Positions 1-8,385 of a stretch of DNA of 64,000 bases are shown piece after piece. Source of the stretch: Lacrimispora indolis DSM 755. Its GTDB lineage: Bacteria > Bacillota > Clostridia > Lachnospirales > Lachnospiraceae. Location of the stretch: NCBI RefSeq assembly GCF_000526995.1, contig NZ_AZUI01000001.1, positions 1,984,001-2,048,000 on the forward strand. Direction: 5' to 3'. The notes beneath the pieces are model-generated. The model searched no databases. It saw nothing but the letters and a program-made list of their open reading frames with translations, and was not told where the DNA came from. Position numbers and translations under genes: made by a program. Within the stretch, counting starts at the first letter, position 1. Every line of letters starts with the position of its first letter.

Positions 1-257
1 ATATCCCCTCAGCGGTTCCTTACCTTGGTTTCGCCAGACAGGAGCTGATGGATAAGAAAATCACCAAAGCTATGTTTATTGGAAAGGGAAGCCTGTTCCT
101 TGGAAGGATGACCAATCTCTTTGACGGAGTGTCCTTTATCCTGCAGCAGAACAGCGGTGCAGGCCAGGAGGAAACCGTGTCAGAGGAAAGGATCAAAAAG
201 CTGATCGCAGCCGCCTTAAAGGATTTTGCAGAGCATCTTCAGGAAGACGAGGGGTGA
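1..257 (+). CDS. grdC: Glycine/sarcosine/betaine reductase component C, beta subunit GrdC (3' end only)
   Basis: Only the last 84 codons are present; the reading frame is already open at base 3 and runs to TGA at 255-257, so the gene begins outside the window. The tail (IPSAVPYLGFARQELM, then DKKITKAMFIGKGSLFLGR) matches my knowledge of the C-terminus of GrdC, the larger subunit of the acetyl-phosphate-forming protein C. With GrdD it takes the carboxymethyl group from selenoprotein A and releases acetyl phosphate in the cytoplasm. It sits 4 bases ahead of grdD, so the two are surely co-transcribed. The family assignment rests on a short segment plus the neighbour, but that neighbour is unambiguous. 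Confidence 0.85.
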   Translation, partial: IPSAVPYLGFARQELMDKKITKAMFIGKGSLFLGRMTNLFDGVSFILQQNSGAGQEETVSEERIKKLIAAALKDFAEHLQEDEG

Positions 258-261
258 GTGT

Positions 262-1422
262 ATGTCAGAGGGTAAGATGAAACGTATAATCGCAGAGACC
301 TTTTTGGATATGGCTCACATGCTTGAGACAGGCCAGGCCGGCAAAAAGATGCCTATTGCAGTTACCGCCATGGGCAGTGAGCACGGGGAAGAGGCCATTT
401 ATCAGGCAGCCCGTGCAGCGGCTAAAAAAGGGATATCTGTGAAAGTAATCGGAACCAAACCAATGGAAGCGGAAAACCTGGAGGTCATACCGGTTGCCTC
501 GGAAGAAGAGGCCCATAAAAAAATGGATGACATGCTTAAGAACCAGGAAGCTTACGGGGCAGTAACCATGCACTATCCTTTCCCGATCGGAGTCTCTACG
601 GTTGGCCGGGTGATCACGCCAGCGGCCGGCAAACAGATGTATATTGCATCCACAACTGGAACGTCATCCGTGAACCGGGTGGAGAGCATGGTAAAGAATG
701 CCGTATACGGGATCATAGCCGCAAAGGCAAGCGGGGTGGAAAACCCCACTGTAGGTATTTTAAATGTGGATGGAGCCCGTCAGGCAGAGATTGCACTGCA
801 AAAGCTTAAGAAAAATGGATATGATATCCGGTTTGCTCTTTCCCAGAGAGCTGATGGAGGCATTGTCATGAGAGGCAATGACTTACTGACAGGCTCAGCT
901 GATGTAATGGTCATGGATTCTCTCACCGGAAATGTCCTTACAAAGGTGTTTTCCGCCTATACCACAGGAGGCAGCTATGAGTCGGTTGGTTTTGGATACG
1001 GTCCGGGAATCGGTGAAGGGTTTGATAAGCTGATCCTCATTGTATCAAGGGCATCGGGAACTCCTCTGGTCACAGGGGCCATTGAATTTGCAAAAGAACT
1101 CCTTGACGGCAATTATCAGAAGGTTATGGCAGAGGAGTTTGCAAAGGCAAAGAAGGCAGGCCTTGCTGAGATTCTGGAGGAAATAAAGCCAGGTAAGGAT
1201 TCAGGGCCGGCAGAAGAAATAAAAGCGCCTCCAAAGGAAGTGGTAACAGAGGAGATCCTTGGAATTGAGATCATGGATCTGGAAGCAGCGGTTTCCTGTT
1301 TATGGGCTGCCGGTATTTATGCGGAGAGCGGAATGGGCTGTACAGGGCCTGTGGTTCTCATTGCAGAACACAATCTTAAAAAGGCCAGGGAGATCCTTTC
1401 CGGCAATCAGTTTATCGGCTGA
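262..1422 (+). CDS. grdD: Glycine/sarcosine/betaine reductase component C, alpha subunit GrdD
   Basis: A 386-residue cytoplasmic protein, usual length for GrdD, related to PlsX-type phosphate acyltransferases. It catalyses the last step of the reductases: phosphorolysis of the acetyl thioester to acetyl phosphate. The motif ESGMGCTGPVV puts a cysteine at residue 360; the family is known to use a thiol at this place (Cys359 in Eubacterium acidaminophilum GrdD). I start at ATG 262 because GAGGGGTGA at 249-257 is a well-spaced ribosome site; an upstream in-frame start at 226 would lie inside grdC. A 55-base gap separates it from selA, so the genes look like one operon. Confidence 0.92.
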   Translation: MSEGKMKRIIAETFLDMAHMLETGQAGKKMPIAVTAMGSEHGEEAIYQAARAAAKKGISVKVIGTKPMEAENLEVIPVASEEEAHKKMDDMLKNQEAYGAVTMHYPFPIGVSTVGRVITPAAGKQMYIASTTGTSSVNRVESMVKNAVYGIIAAKASGVENPTVGILNVDGARQAEIALQKLKKNGYDIRFALSQRADGGIVMRGNDLLTGSADVMVMDSLTGNVLTKVFSAYTTGGSYESVGFGYGPGIGEGFDKLILIVSRASGTPLVTGAIEFAKELLDGNYQKVMAEEFAKAKKAGLAEILEEIKPGKDSGPAEEIKAPPKEVVTEEILGIEIMDLEAAVSCLWAAGIYAESGMGCTGPVVLIAEHNLKKAREILSGNQFIG

Positions 1423-1477
1423 CCCAGCCGGAGGACAGCTTTGAAGGTTTGAAAAATAATTTGAGAGGTTCGGAAAA

Positions 1478-2878
1478 ATGACAGATAAAAACAGTCTCAT
1501 GAGGCAGCTGCCTAAAGTGGATGAAATGATGCGTTCCATGGCTTTAGAAGGAATCACTGATGCTCCGGCGGTTTTGATAAAACTTGCCTGTCAAAAGGAA
1601 ATCCAGCTGGAACGGCAAAAAATATTATCCGGAGAATCCTGTCAGCTCTCAAAGGATGAGTTAATCAGACGGATCAAGGCTGAAATCGAAAGGCAGAACC
1701 AGCCCCATCTGAGAAGGGTGGTCAACGGGACCGGCATCGTGCTTCATACCAATCTGGGGAGAGCAAGGCTTTCTCAGACGGTTTCAGAAAGCATGAAGGA
1801 AATCAGCGGATCTTACTCCAACCTGGAGTATCATCTGGAAACGGGGGAAAGAGGCTCCAGGTACGACCATGTGGAGCAGCTTCTTACCTTTTTGACCGGA
1901 GCAGAGGCAGCCCTTGTTGTCAACAACAATGCGGCAGCCGTGTATCTGGTGCTGAATTCCATGGCAAAGGGAAAAGAGGTCATCGTTTCAAGGGGAGAGC
2001 TGGTGGAGATAGGCGGAGCATTCCGGGTTCCTGAAATTATGACAGCCAGCGGATGCAGGCTTACAGAGGTGGGAACCACCAACAAGACCCATGAAAGAGA
2101 TTATGAAGATAACATCAGTGAGAATACCGGAGCATTATTAAAGGTCCACACCAGCAATTATAAGATCATCGGCTTTACAGAGGAGGTTTCTCTGGAACAG
2201 ATGAAGGCGGTGGGGGAAAGGCACGGGCTTCCGGTGATATACGATCTGGGATCAGGGCTGCTGGCCGACTTAAAAGCGTATGGGATCGGTGATGAACCAA
2301 CGGTCAAAGACTGTCTGGAACAAAGGGCCGATATCGTATGCTTCAGCGGAGATAAGCTACTTGGCGGACCTCAGGCCGGCATTATAGTAGGCAAAGCCTG
2401 TTATATCAACCAGATGAAGAAAAATCATCTGCTCCGGGCACTGAGGATTGATAAGCTGACCTTAAACGCCCTGGAATTAACTCTCAGGCAGTATTTGTCC
2501 CCGGAAACGGCAATGGAACAGATCCCTACCCTGAAAATGATCACAGAGCCTTTGGAACGTTTAAGGGAAAAAGCAGAGCATTTACACAGTCTTCTGGTGA
2601 AACAGCCGGGGGTACAGGTTGAGGTGTTGGAAACAGAAGGGCAGATCGGCGGAGGAACCATGCCGGGTGTTAATCTTGCATCTTATGCAGTGGGAATAAG
2701 CGTGGAACGGGTATCTGCAGATATGCTGGAAAGCATGCTTCGAAATAATTCCGTTCCCATTATAGCAAGGATCTGGAAAAACAAGGTGCTGCTTGATGTA
2801 AGGACCATGAGTGAAGAAGACCTTTTGGAGGCGGCGGATTTTTTTAACCGCTTGACCAAGACGGTAATTCAGTATTAA
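1478..2878 (+). CDS. selA: L-seryl-tRNA(Sec) selenium transferase SelA
   Basis: A 466-residue PLP enzyme that converts seryl-tRNA(Sec) to selenocysteinyl-tRNA(Sec) using selenophosphate. N-terminal helical segment (about 1-75), then the PLP fold starting at RRVVNGTGIVLHTNLGRA (79-96). The cofactor lysine is K293 in CFSGDKLLGGPQAG, matching the family (Lys295 in E. coli). Start ATG 1478 is preceded by GAGAGG. The gene lies between grdD and grdI, a direct link to the UGA codon read as selenocysteine in grdH two genes later. selB, selD and the tRNA(Sec) gene are not in the window. Confidence 0.95.
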   Translation: MTDKNSLMRQLPKVDEMMRSMALEGITDAPAVLIKLACQKEIQLERQKILSGESCQLSKDELIRRIKAEIERQNQPHLRRVVNGTGIVLHTNLGRARLSQTVSESMKEISGSYSNLEYHLETGERGSRYDHVEQLLTFLTGAEAALVVNNNAAAVYLVLNSMAKGKEVIVSRGELVEIGGAFRVPEIMTASGCRLTEVGTTNKTHERDYEDNISENTGALLKVHTSNYKIIGFTEEVSLEQMKAVGERHGLPVIYDLGSGLLADLKAYGIGDEPTVKDCLEQRADIVCFSGDKLLGGPQAGIIVGKACYINQMKKNHLLRALRIDKLTLNALELTLRQYLSPETAMEQIPTLKMITEPLERLREKAEHLHSLLVKQPGVQVEVLETEGQIGGGTMPGVNLASYAVGISVERVSADMLESMLRNNSVPIIARIWKNKVLLDVRTMSEEDLLEAADFFNRLTKTVIQY

Positions 2879-2896
2879 TTTGAAAGGAGATATGGA

Positions 2897-4222
2897 ATGA
2901 AGCTGGAATTGGGAAATTTTTATGTCAAAGATATTTGCTTCGGCGATCAGACTTCCTTAAAAGACGGACTTCTTACAGTGAATAAAGAAGAAGCTCTTGC
3001 AGTAATAAAAGAAGACGAACATATCACGGAAGCAGAACTCTATATTGTATCGCCTGGGGATCATGTCAGGCTTGTTCCTGTAAAAGAGGCCATTGAGCCC
3101 CGCTACCGCGTAGGGGGAGGCCCGGTATTTCCGGGAGTGACCGGCGAACTGTTGCAGGCAGGAAACGGAACCACCTATGCACTGAAGGATATGAGCGTTC
3201 TGGTGGTAGGAAAACACTACGGCGGTTTCCAGGATGGGCTGATCGATATGAGCGGAGAAGGAGCCAAATACACCTACTTCTCACAGTTAAAAAATCTGGT
3301 ATTGGTTGCTGATTCAGATGAGGTTTTTGAGCAGAAGGAACAGCAGAAAAAGAACAGGGCTTTAAGATGGGCAGGTATGCGCCTTGCCGAATACATCGGA
3401 GCTGCAGCAAAGGATTTGACTCCGGATGAGGTAGAGACCTTTGAGCTGGAGCCGGTTACAAAAAGAAGCGAGGAAGTAAACAAGCTTCCAAGCGTGGTAC
3501 TGGTGCTTCAGCCTCAGTCTCAGATGGAAGAAGGCGGCTATAATGACTTAAATTACGGCTGGGATACCAACCGGATGCTTCCCACCTTCATGCATCCCAA
3601 TGAGGTGCTTGATGGTGCAATGATCAGCGGATCCTTTATGCCATGCTCTTCCAAGTGGGCTACCTATGATTTCCAGAACCTTCCCATGATCCGAAGGCTT
3701 TATAAGGAGCATGGAAAGACCATTAATTTCCTTGGAGTGATCATGTCCAACTTAAATGTGGCCCTGGATCAGAAGGAAAGAGCCGCCTTATTCGTGGCAC
3801 AGATGGCAAAGAGCCTGGGAGCGGATTCCGCCATTGTTGCGGAAGAAGGATACGGCAATCCGGATGCAGATTTTACAGCTTGTATCGTTGCCCTGGAAAA
3901 TGCAGGCGTGAAAACCGTAGGACTTACAAACGAGTGCACGGGAAGAGACGGTGCCAGTCAGCCGCTGGTTTCCTTAGATGAGAAAGAGGATGCCATTGTT
4001 TCCTGCGGAAACGTATCCACACTCATCAGGCTTCCAAAGATGGAAACGGTCCTTGGAGAGCTAGAGGCCCTTGCAAGGGACGGAATGTCCGGAGGCTGGT
4101 CCAATGATGAGATTTTAGGGGCTTCCGTAAAAGAAGACGGTTCTATTATTATGGAAAACAACGCCATGTTCTGCGGGGATCAGGTAGTAGGCTGGTCAAC
4201 CAAGAGGATGGTAGAATTCTAA
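2897..4222 (+). CDS. grdI: Betaine reductase component B proprotein (GrdI-type; GrdE/GrdG family)
   Basis: A 441-residue proprotein of the GrdE/GrdG/GrdI family. Such proteins are cut internally and the new N-terminal cysteine becomes a pyruvoyl group that binds the amine substrate as a Schiff base. The best candidate is Cys250 in GSFMPCSSKWATYDFQN, close to Cys242 reported for Clostridium sticklandii GrdE; a second candidate, Cys347 in TNECTGRDG, is less likely by position. Strong ribosome site AAAGGAG at 2883-2889. It pairs with the selenoprotein gene 13 bases downstream. Betaine rather than glycine or sarcosine is inferred mainly from the BCCT transporter that follows, so the symbol is provisional. 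Confidence 0.8.
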   Translation: MKLELGNFYVKDICFGDQTSLKDGLLTVNKEEALAVIKEDEHITEAELYIVSPGDHVRLVPVKEAIEPRYRVGGGPVFPGVTGELLQAGNGTTYALKDMSVLVVGKHYGGFQDGLIDMSGEGAKYTYFSQLKNLVLVADSDEVFEQKEQQKKNRALRWAGMRLAEYIGAAAKDLTPDEVETFELEPVTKRSEEVNKLPSVVLVLQPQSQMEEGGYNDLNYGWDTNRMLPTFMHPNEVLDGAMISGSFMPCSSKWATYDFQNLPMIRRLYKEHGKTINFLGVIMSNLNVALDQKERAALFVAQMAKSLGADSAIVAEEGYGNPDADFTACIVALENAGVKTVGLTNECTGRDGASQPLVSLDEKEDAIVSCGNVSTLIRLPKMETVLGELEALARDGMSGGWSNDEILGASVKEDGSIIMENNAMFCGDQVVGWSTKRMVEF

Positions 4223-4235
4223 AAGGAGGGACGAA

Positions 4236-5555
4236 ATGAAAGGTATTTTATACTTAAATCAGTTTTTTGGGCAGATCGGCGGAGAAGAACTGGCTGATTT
4301 CAAACCGGAAATCAGAGAAGGCCTTGTTGGTCCGGCCCTGGCATTGCAGCAGGAATTAGGCAATGATGTTGAAATCACACATACCATTATCTGCGGCGAC
4401 AACTTTATGGGTTCCAACACAGAGGAAGCCGTAGAAATCATCCTTTCCATGCTGAAGGGAAAAGAGATGGATGTATTTTTTGCAGGACCGGCTTTCCGTG
4501 CAGGACGTTACGGATCAGCCTGCGGTCATATCTGCAACGCGGTTAAAAAGGAGTTCGGAGTGCCCGTTCTCACCTCTATGAACGATGAAAACCCTGGGGT
4601 TGAAATGTTCAGAAAAGACATGTATGTATTTAAGGGTGGAGCCAGCGCCGCAGCCATGAAAAAGGATGTAAAGGCTATGGCAAAGTTTGCCCTTAAGCTG
4701 TTAAAGGGAGAGAAATTACTTCCGGCAGCAGAGGAAGGTTATTTTGGAAGAGGAGTCAGGGATCAGATCTGGCTGGATCCTCCGGTAACGGCAGCTGACC
4801 GTGTTATTGATATGCTCCTTAAGAAAGTTCATGGAGAGCCGTATGAGACAGAGCTTGCCATTCCAAAGTCTGACAGGGTGGCAATTGCTCCGGCCATCAC
4901 TCCGGAAGAACTGAGCAAGCTGGAGGTTGCCCTCATTACTTCTGGAGGAATCGTTCCGGTAGGAAATCCGGACCGCATTCAGTCAGCCTCAGCAACCAAG
5001 TGGGGGAAATATGACATTTCCCAAACCGATGACCTTGTGAAGGGTGAATATATGACCATTCACGCTGGGTTTGATCCGGCAGCAGCCAACAACGACTCTG
5101 ACGTAATCGTTCCCTTAGATGCCATGAGGCGGTATCAGAAAGAAGGAAAGATCGGCGGAGTATACAAATACTTCTTCTCCACCGTTGGTACTGGAACGAC
5201 CCAGGCCGAAGCTGCGAGAATGGGAAAAGAAATCGCAAGAGAACTGAAAAAGGATGGAATCAGAGCTGCAATTCTGACCTCCACATGAGGGACCTGTACA
5301 CGTTGCGGTGCAACGATGACAAGAGAAATTGAAAGAGAAGGCATCACCATCGTTCAGATGGCGAACCTGATTCCTGTAGCTAAAACAGTTGGAGTGAACA
5401 GACTTGTTCCCACCATATCCATACCATATCCCCTTGGAGATCCTGCCACACCGAAGGAAGAGCAGTTCAAGCTTCGTTATCACAGAGTGGGAGTTGCTCT
5501 GGATGCGTTGACAACGGATATAAAAGAACCTTATCTCTTTAAAGTTAAAATTTAA
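4236..5555 (+). CDS. grdH: Betaine reductase component B selenoprotein (GrdH-type), UGA = Sec351
   Basis: A single 439-residue selenoprotein whose frame is interrupted only by TGA at 5286-5288. The residues around it, ILTST-Sec-GTCTRCGATM, are the active-site signature of GrdB/GrdF/GrdH, and the reading frame continues with family-typical sequence to TAA at 5553-5555. The selenol attacks the substrate bound to the pyruvoyl subunit and passes the carboxymethyl group to selenoprotein A. A hairpin suited to selenocysteine insertion starts 12 bases after the UGA. Start ATG 4236 has AAAGGAGGG at 4222-4230. Automatic callers often split such genes into a 350-residue and an 80-residue piece. Substrate assignment to betaine follows from the context. 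Confidence 0.88.
5301..5315 (+). promoter_or_regulatory. Putative bacterial SECIS hairpin of grdH
   Basis: CGTTGC (5301-5306), loop GGT, GCAACG (5310-5315): a perfect 6-bp stem with a three-base GGU loop, starting 12 bases after the in-frame UGA and lying wholly within coding sequence. Bacterial SelB-binding elements are small stem-loops just downstream of the UGA, commonly with a G or GGU in the apical loop, so position and shape fit. The exact lower stem (possibly TGT 5295-5297 with ACA 5319-5321) is inferred. Confidence 0.7.
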
Positions 5556-5573
5556 ATTTCATTATAACAGAGT

Positions 5574-5624
5574 CTGAAGGCCGGCGTAAATCATTACCTT
5601 CCCCTAAACGCCGCAGGCCGTCAG
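5574..5624 (+). other. Imperfect GC-rich hairpin after grdH
   Basis: CTGA-AGGCC-GGCGT at 5574-5587 can pair with ACGCC-GC-AGGCC-GTCAG ending near 5624, with a mismatch and a small bulge. There is no T-run, so it is not a classical terminator; it could be an RNA processing or attenuation structure between the reductase genes and the transporter gene. Confidence 0.4.
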
Positions 5625-5668
5625 CGTAAAATACATGATTAAACGTTATTCTGAAAGAAGAATTTTTA

Positions 5669-5698
5669 CATGACAGGATAAATTTTTATCCTGTCATG
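5669..5698. repeat. Perfect 12-bp inverted repeat upstream of the BCCT transporter gene
   Basis: CATGACAGGATA (5669-5680), six-base spacer AATTTT, then its exact reverse complement (5687-5698). It ends 58 bases before the transporter start codon and has no T-run on either strand. It may be a protein operator controlling the transporter or a structured leader; the sequence alone cannot decide. Confidence 0.55.
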
Positions 5699-5756
5699 CA
5701 AAAATCGGATTGCAAAAAAACAGCAAACGATTATATTTTAAAGAGGAGGGTATTAC

Positions 5757-7226
5757 ATGAAGAAGAATCAGGTTTTTTACATATCGTTTCTTATTACCAT
5801 GGCAATTGTTGCATTTGGTCTGATAGCTCCACAGCCATTTGCAAAGGCCACAACAGCGGCAAATGATTTTCTTGTCAATAATTTTGGCTGGTTTTACTTG
5901 ATTTCCATGTTTGTATTTGTTGCATTTTCTTTGATTATTGCATTCAGCAAATACGGAAATATTAAACTGGGGCCGGATGATTCCGTTCCGGAATTCAGCA
6001 ACCGGTCATGGTTTGCCATGCTTTTTGGGGCAGGAATGGGAATTGGGTTGGTTTTCTGGGGCGTTGCGGAACCACTGAATCACTATATGACATTTGGGGC
6101 AACAGAAGAAGCAGCAAACTTTGCAATGAAAAAATCCTTTATGCACTGGGGATTTCATCCCTGGGCAGCCTATGCGATCATCGGTATGGCACTGGGGTAT
6201 TTCCAGTTCAGGAAAAATGCTCCCGGCCTGATCAGCAGCATCTTTCTTCCCATACTGGGTGAAAAGGGAGTCAGAGGACCGATTGGAAAGCTGATCGATA
6301 TTTGTGCGGTTTTTGCTACGGTAGCCGGAATCGCAACTTCCCTTGGACAGGGAACCATGCAGATCAATTCCGGACTGAATTTCCTGTTCCATGTTCCAAC
6401 AACACGTTTGGTTCAGATCGTTATTATCATTATTCTGATGGTCATCTATACCTGGACAGCTGTAAGCGGAATTGACAAAGGCATTAAGCTCCTGTCTGAC
6501 ATTAACCTTGTACTGGCAATTGCTATTCTGGCCGGTGCCTTTCTTGTAGGTCCCAAGCTTCTGACTTTAAATGTTTTCACAAACTCCATCGGCAGTTATG
6601 TGAATGACTTTGTAAAGGACAGCTTTGCCATAAATCCTTTCGGAGATAAATCATGGCTTGGTTCATGGACTATTTTCTACTGGGCATGGTGGATCGCATG
6701 GGGCCCCTTTGTAGGTACATTTATCGCCAGAATTTCAAAGGGAAGGACCATCCGGGAATTTGTTTTCGGAGTAATACTGGCTCCATCCTTAGTATCCTTT
6801 ATCTGGTTCTCCGTTTTCGGAAGCCTTGGCTTAAATCTGGATAAAGGCATTATTTCAAAGGCAATCGAAACAACGGAAACCGCATTGTTTGTGGTCTTCC
6901 GCCAGTATCCTCTTGGAAGCATTTTCTCCATCATAGCAATTTGCCTTTTGGGAACATTTTTTATCACATCGGCAAACTCAGGGATCTTTGTTTTATCCAT
7001 GTTTTCCTCTGAAGGTGACATGGAGCCTGCCAACGGTAAAAAGATATTCTGGGGAGTGATCCAGGCTCTGCTGGCTCTGGTACTGTTAATGACTGGAGGC
7101 CTTGGAGCGCTTCAGACATGCTCCATCGTGGCAGCTTTCCCTCTGGCTATTATCATGCTTTTATGCTGTGTGTGCCTGATCAAGGAACTGATGAAGGAAA
7201 AGCCCAAAGCTCCTAAAAAAGAATAA
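5757..7226 (+). CDS. BCCT-family betaine/carnitine/choline transporter
   Basis: A 489-residue multi-pass membrane protein with the BCCT signatures: the glycine-rich stretch GAGMGIGLVFWGVAEPLN (about residues 90-107) and the tryptophan-rich box around FYWAWWIAWGPFVGTF. The family imports trimethylammonium compounds by Na+ or H+ coupling, or exchanges substrate against product. Ribosome site GAGGAGGG, then ATG 5757. Directly after the reductase genes, its likely job is betaine uptake for reduction to trimethylamine and acetyl phosphate; antiport against a product is possible but not shown. The charged C-terminal tail is short, unlike osmosensing relatives, which fits catabolic rather than osmotic use. 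Confidence 0.93.
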   Translation: MKKNQVFYISFLITMAIVAFGLIAPQPFAKATTAANDFLVNNFGWFYLISMFVFVAFSLIIAFSKYGNIKLGPDDSVPEFSNRSWFAMLFGAGMGIGLVFWGVAEPLNHYMTFGATEEAANFAMKKSFMHWGFHPWAAYAIIGMALGYFQFRKNAPGLISSIFLPILGEKGVRGPIGKLIDICAVFATVAGIATSLGQGTMQINSGLNFLFHVPTTRLVQIVIIIILMVIYTWTAVSGIDKGIKLLSDINLVLAIAILAGAFLVGPKLLTLNVFTNSIGSYVNDFVKDSFAINPFGDKSWLGSWTIFYWAWWIAWGPFVGTFIARISKGRTIREFVFGVILAPSLVSFIWFSVFGSLGLNLDKGIISKAIETTETALFVVFRQYPLGSIFSIIAICLLGTFFITSANSGIFVLSMFSSEGDMEPANGKKIFWGVIQALLALVLLMTGGLGALQTCSIVAAFPLAIIMLLCCVCLIKELMKEKPKAPKKE

Positions 7227-7252
7227 AAATTTTTTCTTGTTTGTATGCTAAT

Positions 7253-7286
7253 GAATCAGAGGATATGATTTCATATCCTTTGATTC
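7253..7286 (+). terminator. Hairpin after the BCCT gene
   Basis: GAATCA-AGGATATGA (7253-7268, with one bulged G) pairs with TCATATCCT-TGATTC (7271-7286). A long stem downstream of the transporter stop codon, but without a following T-run; it could be a transcript 3'-end stabiliser or weak terminator. A second hairpin, GCGCCTGC (7335-7342) with GCAGGCGC (7364-7371), follows. Confidence 0.45.
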
Positions 7287-7405
7287 ACAAACTCAAGGCT
7301 GAAAGCTGATTTTCTTTCATCCTTACAGCTTAAGGCGCCTGCATTTTTGTTTTTTATAAAACGGCAGGCGCTGTCTGGCTATGTTCATAAGAAAGTAGAG
7401 ATCAT

Positions 7406-8311
7406 ATGGAATTTAAACAGTTAGAAGCATTTGTACAGATTTCCAAGCTTCAAAGTTTTTCAAAAGCCTCCGAATCCTTATTCTTAACTCAGCCGGCACT
7501 GAGCAGTCAGATCAATGCGCTGGAAAAAGACATTGGAACCCAGTTGTTTGTCCGTTCCACAAAGAGGGTATTTCCCACTAAGGCAGGGATTGATTTTTAT
7601 GAGTATGCGCAGAAGATGCTGGCTTTAAGGGATCAATCTCTGTATGAAATGGGCAAGTATTCCAAGGAATGTACAGGAGAAGTCAACATTCTGGCTTCCA
7701 GTGTTCCTGCTCAGTATATTTTACCTCAGCTGATCGCTGATTTTAATAAGGAATACCCCAATATTGTCTTTCGTCTGTATCAGAAGGACAGCGGCGGAGT
7801 ATTTGAAGAGCTGATTAAATATCAGTATGATATCGGATTTGTAGGTACGGAAAGCGAGAATTGCCGTTATACTCTGACCATTTTGTGTAAGGATCAGCTG
7901 GTTTTGATACTTCCTAAGGATATGAAGTATGAGGGAAGCCGGGAGGCGTCTGAAGTCATAAAGTTCATCGCGGATAAAAATTTTATTATGAGAGAACAGG
8001 GCTCAGGTACCAGAGCAGAAATGGAATCCTTCTTAACCAGGCATGGCATTTCGGAAAAAGAATTAAAAGCGGTTGCATACTTTGGCAATACTCAGGGAAT
8101 TGTGGAAGCTGTTTCTCAGGGAATGGGCATTTCCTTTGTTTCAAAGGCAGCAGCACAGATTTATACCCGGCTGGATCTGATCAATGTGGTGGAAATTGAA
8201 TCGGAACTGTTAAGCAGAAATATCTTTTATGTTCAGAAAAAAGACATGATATTAACACCTGCCCAGGAATTATTTATTAACTATGCAAAGAATTGTTATC
8301 AGAATATTTAA
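7406..8311 (+). CDS. LysR-family transcriptional regulator, probably selenium/Stickland associated
   Basis: A 301-residue LysR-type regulator: N-terminal winged helix with the typical SFSKASESLFLTQPALSSQI recognition region (residues 17-36), then a two-lobed effector-binding domain (from about residue 90, TGEVNILASS). Start ATG 7406. It lies just after the betaine reductase and transporter genes and reads in the same direction. A LysR subfamily is known to accompany selenium metabolism genes; membership is likely here from context but cannot be proved by eye. Presumed role: control of the grd or transporter genes in response to betaine or selenium status. Confidence 0.88.
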   Translation: MEFKQLEAFVQISKLQSFSKASESLFLTQPALSSQINALEKDIGTQLFVRSTKRVFPTKAGIDFYEYAQKMLALRDQSLYEMGKYSKECTGEVNILASSVPAQYILPQLIADFNKEYPNIVFRLYQKDSGGVFEELIKYQYDIGFVGTESENCRYTLTILCKDQLVLILPKDMKYEGSREASEVIKFIADKNFIMREQGSGTRAEMESFLTRHGISEKELKAVAYFGNTQGIVEAVSQGMGISFVSKAAAQIYTRLDLINVVEIESELLSRNIFYVQKKDMILTPAQELFINYAKNCYQNI

Positions 8312-8385
8312 TTGTTCATATGATTTGTCTTCCATCTATAGTATAATATTCTGTTAGATAGAGTTTATATTGAAAGGTGGATATT

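Noticed and set aside
5115..5483. Antisense open frame of 122 codons across the end of grdH
   Set aside because: It mirrors the codon pattern of the selenoprotein gene, lacks a ribosome site and family-like residues, and spans the UGA region of a well-supported gene.
5316..5555. Separate 79-codon gene after the grdH UGA
   Set aside because: Its residues are the conserved C-terminus of GrdB/F/H and it has no ribosome site; it is the continuation of grdH after selenocysteine.
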